From the NCBI RefSeq assembly GCF_005869845.1, contig NZ_VAWF01000001.1:372001-436000 (forward strand): DNA of 64,000 nt, written 5' to 3'. Made by a program: the position numbers and the translations under genes. This DNA comes from Fodinibius saliphilus. Its GTDB lineage: Bacteria > Bacteroidota > Rhodothermia > Balneolales > Balneolaceae. Under the pieces are notes generated by a model that was given only the letters and a program-made list of their open reading frames with translations, made no database searches and was not told the origin of the DNA. Shown piece after piece: positions 36,330 through 45,522 of the stretch (its first letter is position 1; every line of letters begins with the position of its first letter).

Positions 36330-37187
36330 ATGTTTGAATTCTTAAAACGGCTCTTTAACAACCAAAATCGAGAGCTTACTTTTGTCCTTTTTGACGAAGA
36401 GGAGCCCGAATCATCAACCTCTTATCACTTTAAGCCGGCCCAACTTTGGCGATTGTTTTATGGGGCATTGACAGTAGTATGTATCATCGTGTTGCTGCTG
36501 GTTATGTTTACACCACTCAGTACGCTACTTTATAATAGGGAAGATGCTCAGCTTCGGGAACGTGCTATTAAAATATCAAAGAAGGTTCAGGCGCTTCAGG
36601 ATTCATTGGACGCACGAGACACACAGCTTGCAGAGATGCAGCAAGTTATTGCCAGTGGAGCTGATACCTCTTTCAATGTTACCAAAGAATATCAGGCAAT
36701 TTCTGATCAAAAAAGATCAGAAACTTTGGAACCTGAAACCGTTTCTGATGTATCAATAGACAGAATGTTATCGCAGAACGATATCATTTTTTCAAAGATT
36801 TTTGATAGCGTACCGGAATTCCCTACTACTTATCCTATTGATGGGACCTCAACTCGGGGATACAATCCAGAAAGTGGACATTATGGTATCGATATTGCAA
36901 CTACAAAAGGTACTGAGTTTAAAGCAATTGCTGATGGGGCTATTGTAAATCAAGACTGGACGGTGAATTACGGTTTTGTATTACATATCCAACATAGCAA
37001 TGGTATAATAACGGTTTTTAAGCATGCAGCAAGTTTATCAAAATCTATTGGTGATATCGTTAAGAAAGGCGATATTTTGGGTACGGCCGGGGATGTTGGA
37101 GTGTTAAGCTCTGGTCCTCATCTGCATATTGAAATATGGAAAAATGGTGTGCCCCAAAATCCTAATGCGTATTTAATAAAGTCATAA
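36330..37187 (+). CDS. Membrane-anchored M23 peptidase (LytM-like)
   Basis: The 285-residue protein has a short cytoplasmic N-terminus, one membrane helix (~43-64), a coiled-coil segment (~70-115, SKKVQALQDSLDARDTQLAEM) and a C-terminal M23 domain with zinc ligands in GHYGIDIATT (HxGxD form) and GPHLHIEIW. It probably cuts, or through its fold regulates cutting of, peptidoglycan cross-links in the periplasm. It is 7 bases upstream of a bactofilin gene. M23 proteins next to bactofilins act together in cell-shape control in other bacteria (for example Helicobacter Csd1 with CcmA). Confidence 0.92.
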   Translation: MFEFLKRLFNNQNRELTFVLFDEEEPESSTSYHFKPAQLWRLFYGALTVVCIIVLLLVMFTPLSTLLYNREDAQLRERAIKISKKVQALQDSLDARDTQLAEMQQVIASGADTSFNVTKEYQAISDQKRSETLEPETVSDVSIDRMLSQNDIIFSKIFDSVPEFPTTYPIDGTSTRGYNPESGHYGIDIATTKGTEFKAIADGAIVNQDWTVNYGFVLHIQHSNGIITVFKHAASLSKSIGDIVKKGDILGTAGDVGVLSSGPHLHIEIWKNGVPQNPNAYLIKS

Positions 37188-37194
37188 TCATCTT

Positions 37195-37704
37195 ATGTTT
37201 AATAATAACAATAAAAAAAAGTCGGAATCTATGAGCTCGAACAAGTCCGGTAAGAACTTGCCTTCTGTTAATATGATTAGCGAAGGAACTCGTTTAGAAG
37301 GAACTCTTGATACGAAAAATGATATCCGCATTGCAGGTACATTGGATGGAGAGGCAAAGGCAAAAGGAAAAGTTATTGTCTCATCCACTGGAAAGGTAGA
37401 AGGGAATATTGGTGCAGCAGATGCTGATATTGCAGGTCACGTAGATGGAGAAGTGTGTGTATCTAATAAATTAGTATTACGGGAGTCTGCTGTAGTTGAA
37501 GGGGATATTTATACTAAAACGATGCTGGCCGAAGAAGGAGCACAGATTAATGGTTCTTTCCATATGGGAGATAATATTGAAAATGAGCTTAAGAACAGTT
37601 CTACTACTTCTAAAGTGAAATCATCTAAAAAGACTGACAAGAAGAAGGCTAAAAAGAATGTTGAAGCCGGCAGTAACTCCAAAAAAGATAAGAAAATAGG
37701 GTAA
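37195..37704 (+). CDS. Bactofilin (polymer-forming cytoskeletal protein)
   Basis: A 169-residue bactofilin. A short disordered N-terminus (NNNNKKKSES) precedes a right-handed beta-helix core (NMISEGTRLEGTLDTKNDIR, AGTLDGEAKAKGKVIVSS, GKVEGNIGAADADIAGHVDG, EGDIYTKTMLAEEGAQINGSF), followed by a Lys-rich tail. Bactofilins polymerise without nucleotide and organise envelope synthesis or morphogenesis. The basic tail may aid membrane or partner binding. It lies between the M23 peptidase and the ATP synthase genes. Confidence 0.95.
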   Translation: MFNNNNKKKSESMSSNKSGKNLPSVNMISEGTRLEGTLDTKNDIRIAGTLDGEAKAKGKVIVSSTGKVEGNIGAADADIAGHVDGEVCVSNKLVLRESAVVEGDIYTKTMLAEEGAQINGSFHMGDNIENELKNSSTTSKVKSSKKTDKKKAKKNVEAGSNSKKDKKIG

Positions 37705-37710
37705 GCGATA

Positions 37711-37923
37711 TTGGATACCCCCAAGAACCCAGGTAACTATATGCAGTACCTCTCATTAGGGGGGGAGATTGCAGCAGCACTTGCCGTACCCATTTTTTTG
37801 GGATATTGGCTGGATAGTTTTTTTGAGAGTAGTCCGTGGCTGCTTTTAGTAGGCTGCCTGGTGGGGGTTATAAATATTTTTATTCTTATCTTTAAGCTCA
37901 ACGATCGGCTAAATAAACAGTAG
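37711..37923 (+). CDS. AtpZ-like membrane protein of ATP synthase operon
   Basis: A 70-residue two-helix membrane protein: helix 1 around GGEIAAALAVPIFLGYWLD and helix 2 around WLLLVGCLVGVINIFILI. This is the AtpZ/AtpI-family hairpin found at the start of many F-ATPase operons, thought to help assembly or Mg2+/Ca2+ uptake for the enzyme. It starts with TTG, preceded by AGGG. A similar AtpI-type gene follows one base after its stop. Confidence 0.85.
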   Translation: MDTPKNPGNYMQYLSLGGEIAAALAVPIFLGYWLDSFFESSPWLLLVGCLVGVINIFILIFKLNDRLNKQ

Positions 37924-37924
37924 G

Positions 37925-38308
37925 TTGGAACGAACGTTTCAGGGAATTCTATCTCAATTTATATTACTCTCAGCAGTTGCTCTATGTTGTGTGGCTATTA
38001 GCACGATTATGCTCACAAAAGACGCTCTTTTAATGTCAATAATTGCTAACCTGCTTAGCTTTTTTTTTGTGGGCAGCAATTTTTTTGTTTTCAAAAAAAT
38101 ACGAGAAGATAGCTCCGACAGCTTTTATCGTAAGTTTTACCTCTCTTTTGGACTTCGATTTTTGTTTGTTATAGCGGCTTTGGTGGTTGCTTTAAAGGCA
38201 ATAAAAATTCATCAAATTCATTTTACAGTTAGTTTCATATTTTCTTATATTTTCCATTCTGTAATCGAGATTATTTCCATTAACAAAATACTAGAAACTG
38301 ATAATTAG
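37925..38308 (+). CDS. AtpI-like four-helix membrane protein
   Basis: A 127-residue protein with about four membrane helices and no soluble domain. It is in the place of atpI, ahead of atpB. Conservation in this family is low and the call depends on size, topology and position. The start is TTG one base after the upstream stop, giving tight coupling. It may assist assembly of the c-ring. Confidence 0.65.
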   Translation: MERTFQGILSQFILLSAVALCCVAISTIMLTKDALLMSIIANLLSFFFVGSNFFVFKKIREDSSDSFYRKFYLSFGLRFLFVIAALVVALKAIKIHQIHFTVSFIFSYIFHSVIEIISINKILETDN

Positions 38309-38314
38309 AATTAG

Positions 38315-39352
38315 ATGCTAAGGGCCTGTCGCCGACTTTTCGTAACTTTTTTATTGATTCTGTTTTTCACTCCGTTTTCGCAAGCTTCGGAAAAATCCGC
38401 ACAGGACTCCGAGGGCGCTCCTATTGATGTTATGGGTAAGGTTGTAGACCATAATAAGGTTTCAACACCGTTCGGGTATATTCATTTGCCACGTATTTTG
38501 TTGGTGGATGGAAGTTTCCATGTATTTAGTAGTACAGAGTCTGCTGTTGCTTCAGATGAGTTTGTTAAGAAGGACGGAGCGCTTCTTGCAGTAAGTGGAG
38601 CGCCTATTACGCTGGACCTGTCAATTACTTCGCATTTAGTATATGTTTGGTTGGGGCTTATCTTAACGCTGTTCATTACTATTGCAATGGCTCGTAAGTA
38701 CAAGAAGGGGGTCGGTCGAGAAACCGAACCAAAGGGATGGTTCCAAAACCTTTTTGAGATTACGTTTGTGTTTGTACGTGATGATATTGCCAAACAGAAT
38801 ATTCCCGACGAAAAATATCAAAAATTTGTTCCTTATCTTTTTGCTGTATTTGTATCAATTGCCTTTATGAATCTTTTCGGTCTATTGCCATGGGGGGCAA
38901 CAGCCACTGCAGATATTACTGTTACCGCTATATTAGCTTTTATAACATTTATAATTACACAGTGGAATGGGTCTAAAGATCACTGGGAGCATGTGTTTTG
39001 GTTTCCGGGCGTGCCACCCCTTATGCGCATTATTCTAACGCCGATTGAAATTATTGGGTTGTTTACTAAGCCATTTGCGCTTGCTGTTCGTTTGTTTGCA
39101 AATATGTTGTCAGGAAAGATTATGATTATTTGTATTCTTGGCCTCATATTTATCTTTGCTGATATATTTGGTTCTATAGCCGGGGTTGGTGTTAGTTTCT
39201 TTTCAGTACCCCTAACAGCAGTATTATATATATTGAAAGCTTTTGTGGGGCTATTGCAAGCTTATATTTTTGCGCTGCTTTCTGCAGTATTTATTGGGAT
39301 GGCAGCCGAGGAGCACGAGCATCATGAAGAAGGTATAGAAGCTCATGCATAA
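38315..39352 (+). CDS. atpB: ATP synthase F0 subunit a
   Basis: The 345-residue subunit forms the proton half-channels beside the c-ring. The essential arginine is in FALAVRLFANMLSGKI. It has an N-terminal signal-like helix (VTFLLILFFTPFSQA) and a ~70-residue periplasmic extension before the first core helix, as is usual in Bacteroidota-lineage enzymes and longer than the E. coli protein. It ends in a His/Glu-rich tail (EEHEHHEEGIEAHA). The next gene encodes subunit c. Confidence 0.95.
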   Translation: MLRACRRLFVTFLLILFFTPFSQASEKSAQDSEGAPIDVMGKVVDHNKVSTPFGYIHLPRILLVDGSFHVFSSTESAVASDEFVKKDGALLAVSGAPITLDLSITSHLVYVWLGLILTLFITIAMARKYKKGVGRETEPKGWFQNLFEITFVFVRDDIAKQNIPDEKYQKFVPYLFAVFVSIAFMNLFGLLPWGATATADITVTAILAFITFIITQWNGSKDHWEHVFWFPGVPPLMRIILTPIEIIGLFTKPFALAVRLFANMLSGKIMIICILGLIFIFADIFGSIAGVGVSFFSVPLTAVLYILKAFVGLLQAYIFALLSAVFIGMAAEEHEHHEEGIEAHA

Positions 39353-39415
39353 TTCTTTTTTTTGATTTATTACTACTTACTTAATCTAAACAACAACTAA
39401 ACATAACACAGGTAA

Positions 39416-39643
<228 letters not shown>

Positions 39644-39682
39644 GTCGATATTTAATAAAATAATCAAGACATAATATACACC

Positions 39683-40198
39683 ATGATGCTATTTTTAGCA
39701 GGCGGAGGAGGACTCCTCTCATTTAACAGTGGTTTTGCAATATGGGTTCTTATAAGTATGGTTATCTTCCTTGCAATAATGGGGAAATATGCTGTGCCAC
39801 TCATTATGGATTCTTTGCAGGAGCGTGAAAGCCGAATCAAGGATTCGTTAGAATCCGCAGAAAAGGCTCTTAAGCGTGCCGAGCAGGTTTCCAAAGATAA
39901 TGAAAAAGCATTGCGTGAAGCTGAGAAGAAAGCACAGCAGATTCGCAAAGAAGCCATTGAGGAAGCAGAGATGCTTCGTGCAGAACGCATTGAAAAATCC
40001 AAGGAAGAGGCCGAGCAGATTATTGAAAATGCCCGGAAAAGTATTGAGCAGGAAAAGAAACGTGCTATGATGGAGCTTCGTGATGAAGTCGCTCGATTAG
40101 CCGTTGAATCTGCTTCTAAGATTATTGATTCCGAACTGGATGAACAGAAAAATAATAAGCTGGTAGATAGCTTTATTAACGACCTCTCTAAAAATTAA
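39683..40198 (+). CDS. atpF: ATP synthase F0 subunit b
   Basis: A 171-residue stator subunit: one N-terminal membrane helix (~18-38, FAIWVLISMVIFLAIMGKY) followed by a long charged coiled coil (ESRIKDSLESAEKALKRAEQ and so on) ending in the delta-binding region. Length and shape are typical. It is placed between c and delta as in other F-ATPase operons. Confidence 0.94.
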   Translation: MMLFLAGGGGLLSFNSGFAIWVLISMVIFLAIMGKYAVPLIMDSLQERESRIKDSLESAEKALKRAEQVSKDNEKALREAEKKAQQIRKEAIEEAEMLRAERIEKSKEEAEQIIENARKSIEQEKKRAMMELRDEVARLAVESASKIIDSELDEQKNNKLVDSFINDLSKN

Positions 40199-40203
40199 GG
40201 TAG

Positions 40204-40752
40204 ATGCGTACAACAAAAGCAGCACGACGATATGCTACAGCACTGCTTGAACTCGCCGAGGAGCGAGATGAGGTAAAGCAGATTCTGGAGGATATCCAAT
40301 TTGTTCACAATACTCTCGAGGGATCTCGAGAATTGGTAGTATTTTTAAAGAGTCCTGTTATTAAGTTTGATGATAAGATCGGGGCTCTTGAAAAACTCTT
40401 TTTTGATGATCTTAACGAGCCAACTAAACTTTTTATGAAGCTGTTGGCTAAAAAAGATCGGATAAATTTATTGGATCAAATTGTAAAAGCCTTTATAGAG
40501 AAATATAAAGAGTATGCCGGCATTATAACTGTAGATGTGTTCGTTGCAAGGGAATTGTCAGAAGATCAGAAATCAGGTCTTCACAATGAGCTTGAAGAAA
40601 AGACACAAAAAACAGTTGATATGGATATTACCGTAGATGAAAGTCTAAAAGGTGGTATGGCCATTAGAATTGATGATACTGTTATTGACGGTACGGTTAA
40701 ACACAAGCTCGAAGAGCTTGAAGAATCGTTGTTAACGACAACTGTTGAATAG
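40204..40752 (+). CDS. atpH: ATP synthase F1 subunit delta
   Basis: A 182-residue subunit that fixes the stator stalk to the top of the alpha/beta head. N-terminal helical bundle (AARRYATALLELAEERDEVK) and C-terminal OSCP motif (ITVDESLKGGMAIRIDDTVIDGTVKHKLEEL) are clear. It begins five bases after atpF. Confidence 0.94.
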   Translation: MRTTKAARRYATALLELAEERDEVKQILEDIQFVHNTLEGSRELVVFLKSPVIKFDDKIGALEKLFFDDLNEPTKLFMKLLAKKDRINLLDQIVKAFIEKYKEYAGIITVDVFVARELSEDQKSGLHNELEEKTQKTVDMDITVDESLKGGMAIRIDDTVIDGTVKHKLEELEESLLTTTVE

Positions 40753-40786
40753 TTAATTAATACGTTTTTAAATCACATTTGAACCA

Positions 40787-42409
40787 ATGAGTCAAGTTAG
40801 ACCAGACGAAGTTTCAGCAATATTACGAAAACAACTTTCCGGCTTCGATAATGAGGCAGACACTTATGATGTGGGAACAGTCCTCGAGGTAGGGGATGGT
40901 ATTGCCCGCGTTTATGGGCTGTCAAAGGTACAGGCCGGTGAACTTGTTGATCTTCCCGATTCTAAAGATAAAGAAGGGAATTCCATTCGTGGAATGGTAC
41001 TGAACCTTGAAGAAGATAATGTTGGTGTAGTACTTTTTGGTGCTACCAGTGCTGTCGAAGAAGGTGATACCGTTCGTCGAACAAAAGATATTGCTTCTAT
41101 TAATGTAGGAGACGGTGTTTTGGGTCGTGTTATCGATCCGTTAGGCCGTCCTCTCGATGGTAAAGGTCCTATTGCAGGCGATACCATCCGGGTACCACTA
41201 GAACGAAAGGCACCTGGTGTTATTTATCGTGAACCGGTTAAAGAACCGCTCCAAACAGGTATTAAGGCTATTGACTCTCTTATTCCAATTGGACGTGGAC
41301 AGCGTGAGCTGATTATTGGTGATCGTCAAACAGGAAAAACCTCGGTTGCAGTAGATACCATTATTAACCAAAAAGAAACTCAGGATACCGACAAACCGGT
41401 ACATTGTATTTATGTGGCTGTTGGTCAAAAGGGTTCTACGGTTGCAGGTATTGCGAAAGCATTAGAAGAGAATGATGCTATAGATTATTCTACCATTGTT
41501 TCAGCACCTGCAAGTTCTACGGCTCCAATGCGTTTTATTGCTCCTTTTGCCGGGGCCGCTATTGGTGAATATTTCCGGGATACTGGTCGCCACGCTCTTG
41601 TTATTTATGATGATCTTTCCAAACAAGCTGTTGCGTATCGTGAACTTTCGCTTTTACTGAAACGGCCTCCTGGACGTGAAGCCTATCCTGGTGATGTATT
41701 CTATCTACACAGTCGCCTACTTGAGCGTGCTGCTAAGATTATTGATGATGATGACATTGCTCGGCAGATGAATAATGTGCCTGAAGAGCTCAAGCCAATG
41801 GTTAAGGGCGGTGGTTCATTAACAGCTTTACCAGTTATTGAAACTCAAGCCGGTGATGTTTCTGCCTATATCCCAACCAATGTGATTTCTATTACTGATG
41901 GTCAGATTTTCCTCGACACTGATCTGTTTAACTCAGGTGTACGTCCTGCTATTGACGTAGGTACTTCTGTATCTCGTGTGGGTGGTTCGGCACAGGTGAA
42001 ATCAATGAAAAAATTGTCGGGTACTATGAAGCTTGACTTGGCTCAGTATCGTGAGCTTGAAGCTTTTGCCAAGTTTGGTTCCGATCTTGATCCTGCTACT
42101 CAGCGCCAATTAAAACGTGGTGAGCGTACGGTTGAATTGTTGAAACAAGATATTTATCAACCTCGTCCTGTTGAAGATCAAATTGCACTGCTTAAAGTTA
42201 ACAGTGAAGGACTGCTTGAAGACTTGCGCGTAGATCAAGTTCAAGAGTTTGAACAAGAATACCTTGAAACTATTCATGCGAAGTTCGATAAGGAACTTAC
42301 GGAAGTAGGTAATAAAGGTACGCTTGAAGATGAACTTGGTGATAAACTGCTTAAGACTGCAAGTACTATCATTGAACAGATGAACGCTACAGAAGAAGAG
42401 GAAGCGTAA
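40787..42409 (+). CDS. atpA: ATP synthase F1 subunit alpha
   Basis: A 540-residue non-catalytic nucleotide-binding subunit. Walker [10 protein letters not shown], the [12 protein letters not shown] lead-in, the arginine-finger region ([16 protein letters not shown]) and the C-terminal helical domain are all present. It follows atpH by 34 bases and precedes atpG by 3 bases. Confidence 0.97.
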   Translation: MSQVRPDEVSAILRKQLSGFDNEADTYDVGTVLEVGDGIARVYGLSKVQAGELVDLPDSKDKEGNSIRGMVLNLEEDNVGVVLFGATSAVEEGDTVRRTKDIASINVGDGVLGRVIDPLGRPLDGKGPIAGDTIRVPLERKAPGVIYREPVKEPLQTGIKAIDSLIPIGRGQRELIIGDRQTGKTSVAVDTIINQKETQDTDKPVHCIYVAVGQKGSTVAGIAKALEENDAIDYSTIVSAPASSTAPMRFIAPFAGAAIGEYFRDTGRHALVIYDDLSKQAVAYRELSLLLKRPPGREAYPGDVFYLHSRLLERAAKIIDDDDIARQMNNVPEELKPMVKGGGSLTALPVIETQAGDVSAYIPTNVISITDGQIFLDTDLFNSGVRPAIDVGTSVSRVGGSAQVKSMKKLSGTMKLDLAQYRELEAFAKFGSDLDPATQRQLKRGERTVELLKQDIYQPRPVEDQIALLKVNSEGLLEDLRVDQVQEFEQEYLETIHAKFDKELTEVGNKGTLEDELGDKLLKTASTIIEQMNATEEEEA

Positions 42410-42412
42410 CCC

Positions 42413-43303
42413 ATGGCGAATCTTCGCGACATACGAAATCGTATTGAATCCATTAAAAATACGCAGCAGATTACACGTGCCATGAAAATGGTTGCTGCTG
42501 CTAAATTACGCAAGGCACAAGATCGCATTATAGAAACCAGACCCTACGCATCCAAGATGAAAGAAGTGGTAGGGCGTATGGTGAAAAGTTCTAATGATGA
42601 TAATGTGCTGCTGGATACACCTGAATCAACGGATAACGTCCTGTTTATCATTATTAGTTCAGATCGCGGACTTTGTGGTGGATTCAACAACAATTTGTTT
42701 AAAGTTGCTGAAAGTGAAATCAAAGAAAACTACAGTGAATATAAAGAAACAGGTAATCTGTCTTTAATATGTATTGGTAGGCAGGCAACAAAACATTTTG
42801 GTAAGCGAGATTATGAAGTAAAAGCTGAATATCCGGGCTTTTGGGACAACATAGAATTCCATAAAGCTACGGAAATAATGAAATCCGTAATTAAGGATTT
42901 TAAGTCCGGTACCTTTGATGAGGTAAAACTGGTTTATAACGAATTTAAATCTGTTATTGCACAAAACAGGTTAGTAGAAACCGTATTGCCTATACAACCG
43001 GATACGCTGACGGAAACTGACGACGAGATCGAAGAAGATAGAGAATATATCTTTGAGCCAGATGCAGATAAAATTCTTGAAAAATTATTACCTTTGCACT
43101 TGAATTTGCAACTGTGGAAGGCTATCCTTGAGTCGAATGCTGCAGAACAGGGTGCACGTATGACAGCTATGGATAATGCTACTGAGAATGCTCAGGAGAT
43201 GAAAGAAGATCTTGAGCTTGAGTATAATCGTGCACGCCAAAGTGCTATTACTACTGAAATTTCAGAAATTATTTCTGGAGCGCAGGCACTTGAAGAAGCA
43301 TAA
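42413..43303 (+). CDS. atpG: ATP synthase F1 subunit gamma
   Basis: The 296-residue central rotor shaft. N-terminal coiled-coil start (LRDIRNRIESIKNTQQITRAMKMVAAAKL, here read in parts), the central Rossmann-like domain (IISSDRGLCGGFNNNL) and the C-terminal coiled coil (MTAMDNATENAQEM) match the family. It is the last gene of this operon. The beta and epsilon genes (atpD, atpC), which follow gamma in most bacteria, are absent here and presumably lie elsewhere, as in many Bacteroidota. Confidence 0.96.
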   Translation: MANLRDIRNRIESIKNTQQITRAMKMVAAAKLRKAQDRIIETRPYASKMKEVVGRMVKSSNDDNVLLDTPESTDNVLFIIISSDRGLCGGFNNNLFKVAESEIKENYSEYKETGNLSLICIGRQATKHFGKRDYEVKAEYPGFWDNIEFHKATEIMKSVIKDFKSGTFDEVKLVYNEFKSVIAQNRLVETVLPIQPDTLTETDDEIEEDREYIFEPDADKILEKLLPLHLNLQLWKAILESNAAEQGARMTAMDNATENAQEMKEDLELEYNRARQSAITTEISEIISGAQALEEA

Positions 43304-43321
43304 TTAGTTTGTTGATATATT

Positions 43322-43408
43322 GGAGGGATGGCAGAGCGGTTGAATGCACCGGTCTTGAAAACCGGCAGGCCCTTTTGGGTCTCGGGGGTTCGAATCCCTC
43401 TCCCTCCG
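43322..43408 (+). tRNA. tRNA-Ser (anticodon UGA)
   Basis: The 7-bp acceptor stem GGAGGGA (43322-43328) pairs with TCCCTCC (43401-43407). The anticodon stem CCGGT/ACCGG encloses loop CTTGAAA with anticodon TGA (43356-43358). A long variable arm (AGGCCCTTTTGGGTCT) is as expected for serine, and the T loop is GTTCGAATC. The 3' CCA is not encoded (GCA follows). It lies 18 bases after atpG and is followed directly by a terminator. Confidence 0.97.
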
Positions 43409-43417
43409 CAAAAAAAG

Positions 43418-43450
43418 GCCTCTTCCCAAACGGAAGGGGCTATTTTTTTA
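43418..43450 (+). terminator. Terminator after tRNA-Ser (and perhaps the atp operon)
   Basis: A 9-bp stem with one G-U pair (GCCTCTTCC 43418-43426, GGAAGGGGC 43432-43440), 5-nt loop, then TATTTTTTT. It begins only 9 bases after the tRNA end. Confidence 0.9.
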
Positions 43451-43508
43451 ATAAATATTTTTTCGTTGCGTTAATAGCACGAAACATATTTTCATTAGAC
43501 ATCTTTAA

Positions 43509-44897
43509 ATGATGAAGAAGTTACTATTTACTTTTATTACCCTCCTGTTTTGTTTACCGATATTGACTTATAGTCAACAAGATACCGTAGAAGTATCAAT
43601 TAAAAGGTTTATTGATCGAGGTATCAAAAATTCTGGGGAGCTGGATTTTGAGCAACAAAAGGTAAAGCTTGCACAGAATCGTATAGATCAAGCCAAATCA
43701 AATCGTTACCTGCCTAAGTTTGAACTTAATACCCAACATGGAGTGGTGCCTGGTGTAGAGAGTGATGATCCCACACTTTCAGAGAATGAGTACTATCTTG
43801 ATCCGAATTTAGACAATGACTGGAATAATTGGGCCGTTTTTACGCGAGCAGAAGTCAATGCAATACAACCTCTTTTTTCTTGGGGAGCTCTTAAAAATAC
43901 GGTAAAAGCTGCTCAATCTGCTGCTGTGGCTGCACGAGAACAATTTAATAAAAAAGAGGCAAATTTACGTCTTAGACTTTTCGAACTGTATCAGAGTTAC
44001 TTGTTGACAAGTGAAATCATGTATCTCTTAGAAGAAGCAGAAAAAAAGATTAATAAAATTGAAGAACAGATACAGGATAAACAAAATGAAGAAGATTCAA
44101 ATATTGACGAATCTGACGTTTTTAAATTCAAAGTTTATAAAGAAGAGTTTAAAATTCGTGCAGCTGAAGTAAGAGAAGAAGCTGCTATGACACAACGTAT
44201 CTGGAACTATGTATTGCAGGCGGATGACAATACCGTGTATATGCCTGATACCTACTTCCTTGATCCTGTTCAAGAAGATTTGAGAGGAATAGACTATTAT
44301 CGTTCTAATGCGTTATCGGAAAGGGAAGAGGTAGCAGCTATCGATGCAGGTATAGAGGCTGCAGAATTTGGTGTAAAGGCGTTAAAACAAAAAAACTATC
44401 CCACGCTATTTTTGGGTTTGAGTGGGAGTTATGCCAATACCCCTAATCGTCCGCGTCAGAGTAATCCTTTCATTATTAATAATTCAAATTATGCTTCTGC
44501 TTCTTTTGGGTTAGGTATTCGCCAAAACCTTGATTTTTTCAGTATGAAAACTGATCTGGAGAAAGGGAAAATAAAAAAGAGACAAGCAAAATTTTTAAAG
44601 GACGCAGCCGTTGACGGTATAGTTCTTGAAATAAATGAAGCCTATAAAAAAGCTTCGCTTTCTAAAGTAAAGGTTGAAAGAATTGATAATGCCTTTGTAA
44701 CGAGTAAAAAATGGCTTCGACAGGAACAATTGGATTATGATCTTGATATGGGAGATACAAAGGATTTAGTGGATGCCATGAAAAAAGAATTAGAACTGCG
44801 TGTACAATTGAAGCGTGAGATTTTTGAATTCAATAAAAATATGGCTGCTTTATACCGTAAATCAGGGTTATCGGTAATGGAAATATTAAACAACTAG
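43509..44897 (+). CDS. TolC-family outer-membrane protein
   Basis: The 462-residue protein has a signal peptide (~1-23, ending TYSQQ) and the two OEP helical repeats of TolC-like channels (QQKVKLAQNRIDQAKSNRYLP, later EVAAIDAGIEAAEFGVKALKQ followed by NYPTLFLGLSG). It should form an outer-membrane/periplasmic tunnel. Two ATGs in tandem (43509, 43512) are possible starts. It is paired with an MlaC-like gene 10 bases downstream, not with an RND pump or adaptor, which suggests a lipid-related role rather than classical drug efflux. Confidence 0.85.
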   Translation: MMKKLLFTFITLLFCLPILTYSQQDTVEVSIKRFIDRGIKNSGELDFEQQKVKLAQNRIDQAKSNRYLPKFELNTQHGVVPGVESDDPTLSENEYYLDPNLDNDWNNWAVFTRAEVNAIQPLFSWGALKNTVKAAQSAAVAAREQFNKKEANLRLRLFELYQSYLLTSEIMYLLEEAEKKINKIEEQIQDKQNEEDSNIDESDVFKFKVYKEEFKIRAAEVREEAAMTQRIWNYVLQADDNTVYMPDTYFLDPVQEDLRGIDYYRSNALSEREEVAAIDAGIEAAEFGVKALKQKNYPTLFLGLSGSYANTPNRPRQSNPFIINNSNYASASFGLGIRQNLDFFSMKTDLEKGKIKKRQAKFLKDAAVDGIVLEINEAYKKASLSKVKVERIDNAFVTSKKWLRQEQLDYDLDMGDTKDLVDAMKKELELRVQLKREIFEFNKNMAALYRKSGLSVMEILNN

Positions 44898-44907
44898 TGA
44901 CAGTTTT

Positions 44908-45510
44908 ATGAAGTGTATTAAGTATAGTTTATTTATTATTACTTTTCTTTTGGGAGCACAAACTATTCAACCCCAATATGGTTTTGCTCAGAAAAATAGT
45001 TCAGCTATTAAAGACCTGCTTGAAAAGCGCAATAATGAGATAAAAGAGCTTGTTGGTCCCAAGGGCACGGAATATACAGAAGAACAACGAAACAAGTTGA
45101 AGGATATCATTAATGGTATTGTTGACTACCAAAAAATGGCTCAATACGCGTTACAGGAAACGTATAGCACTTTATCACAAGAAGAAAGAGAGGAATTCAT
45201 TAATCTTTTTTCTACAATAATTCGAGATCATTCACTAAAAAATCTTGATATTTACAGAGCTAATGTTAAATATGAACAGATCAATGTTGAGGCGGATACA
45301 GCTGTAGTTGAAACACTTGCACAACTTAAGCGTGTTCGTACGCCGGTAACTTATCATATGGAATATAAAAACAAAGAATGGGTAGTTACTGACATTATTA
45401 TTGATGATGTATCAACGGCAAACTCTTACCGCAGACAGTTCCAAAATATAATTAATAAAAAGGGGTACGCTCATCTGCTGAAAACACTTCGTAAAAAAGT
45501 ATCAGCGTAG
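44908..45510 (+). CDS. MlaC/Ttg2D-like periplasmic phospholipid-binding protein
   Basis: The 200-residue protein has a signal peptide (~1-27, ending GFAQ) and an MlaC core: a helical N-region (IINGIVDYQKMAQYALQETYSTLSQEEREEF), then a beta-sheet with VEADTAVVETLAQ, PVTYHMEYKNKEWVVTDIII and the ending SYRRQFQNIINKKGYAHLL. MlaC carries phospholipid between an outer-membrane complex and the inner-membrane MlaFEDB transporter. No MlaE, MlaF or MlaD genes are adjacent; the only partner here is the TolC-like protein. Confidence 0.85.
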   Translation: MKCIKYSLFIITFLLGAQTIQPQYGFAQKNSSAIKDLLEKRNNEIKELVGPKGTEYTEEQRNKLKDIINGIVDYQKMAQYALQETYSTLSQEEREEFINLFSTIIRDHSLKNLDIYRANVKYEQINVEADTAVVETLAQLKRVRTPVTYHMEYKNKEWVVTDIIIDDVSTANSYRRQFQNIINKKGYAHLLKTLRKKVSA

Positions 45511-45522
45511 AAACTTATTTTG

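Noticed and set aside
43309-43512. 67-codon plus-strand ORF
   Set aside because: Covers the tRNA-Ser gene and its terminator.
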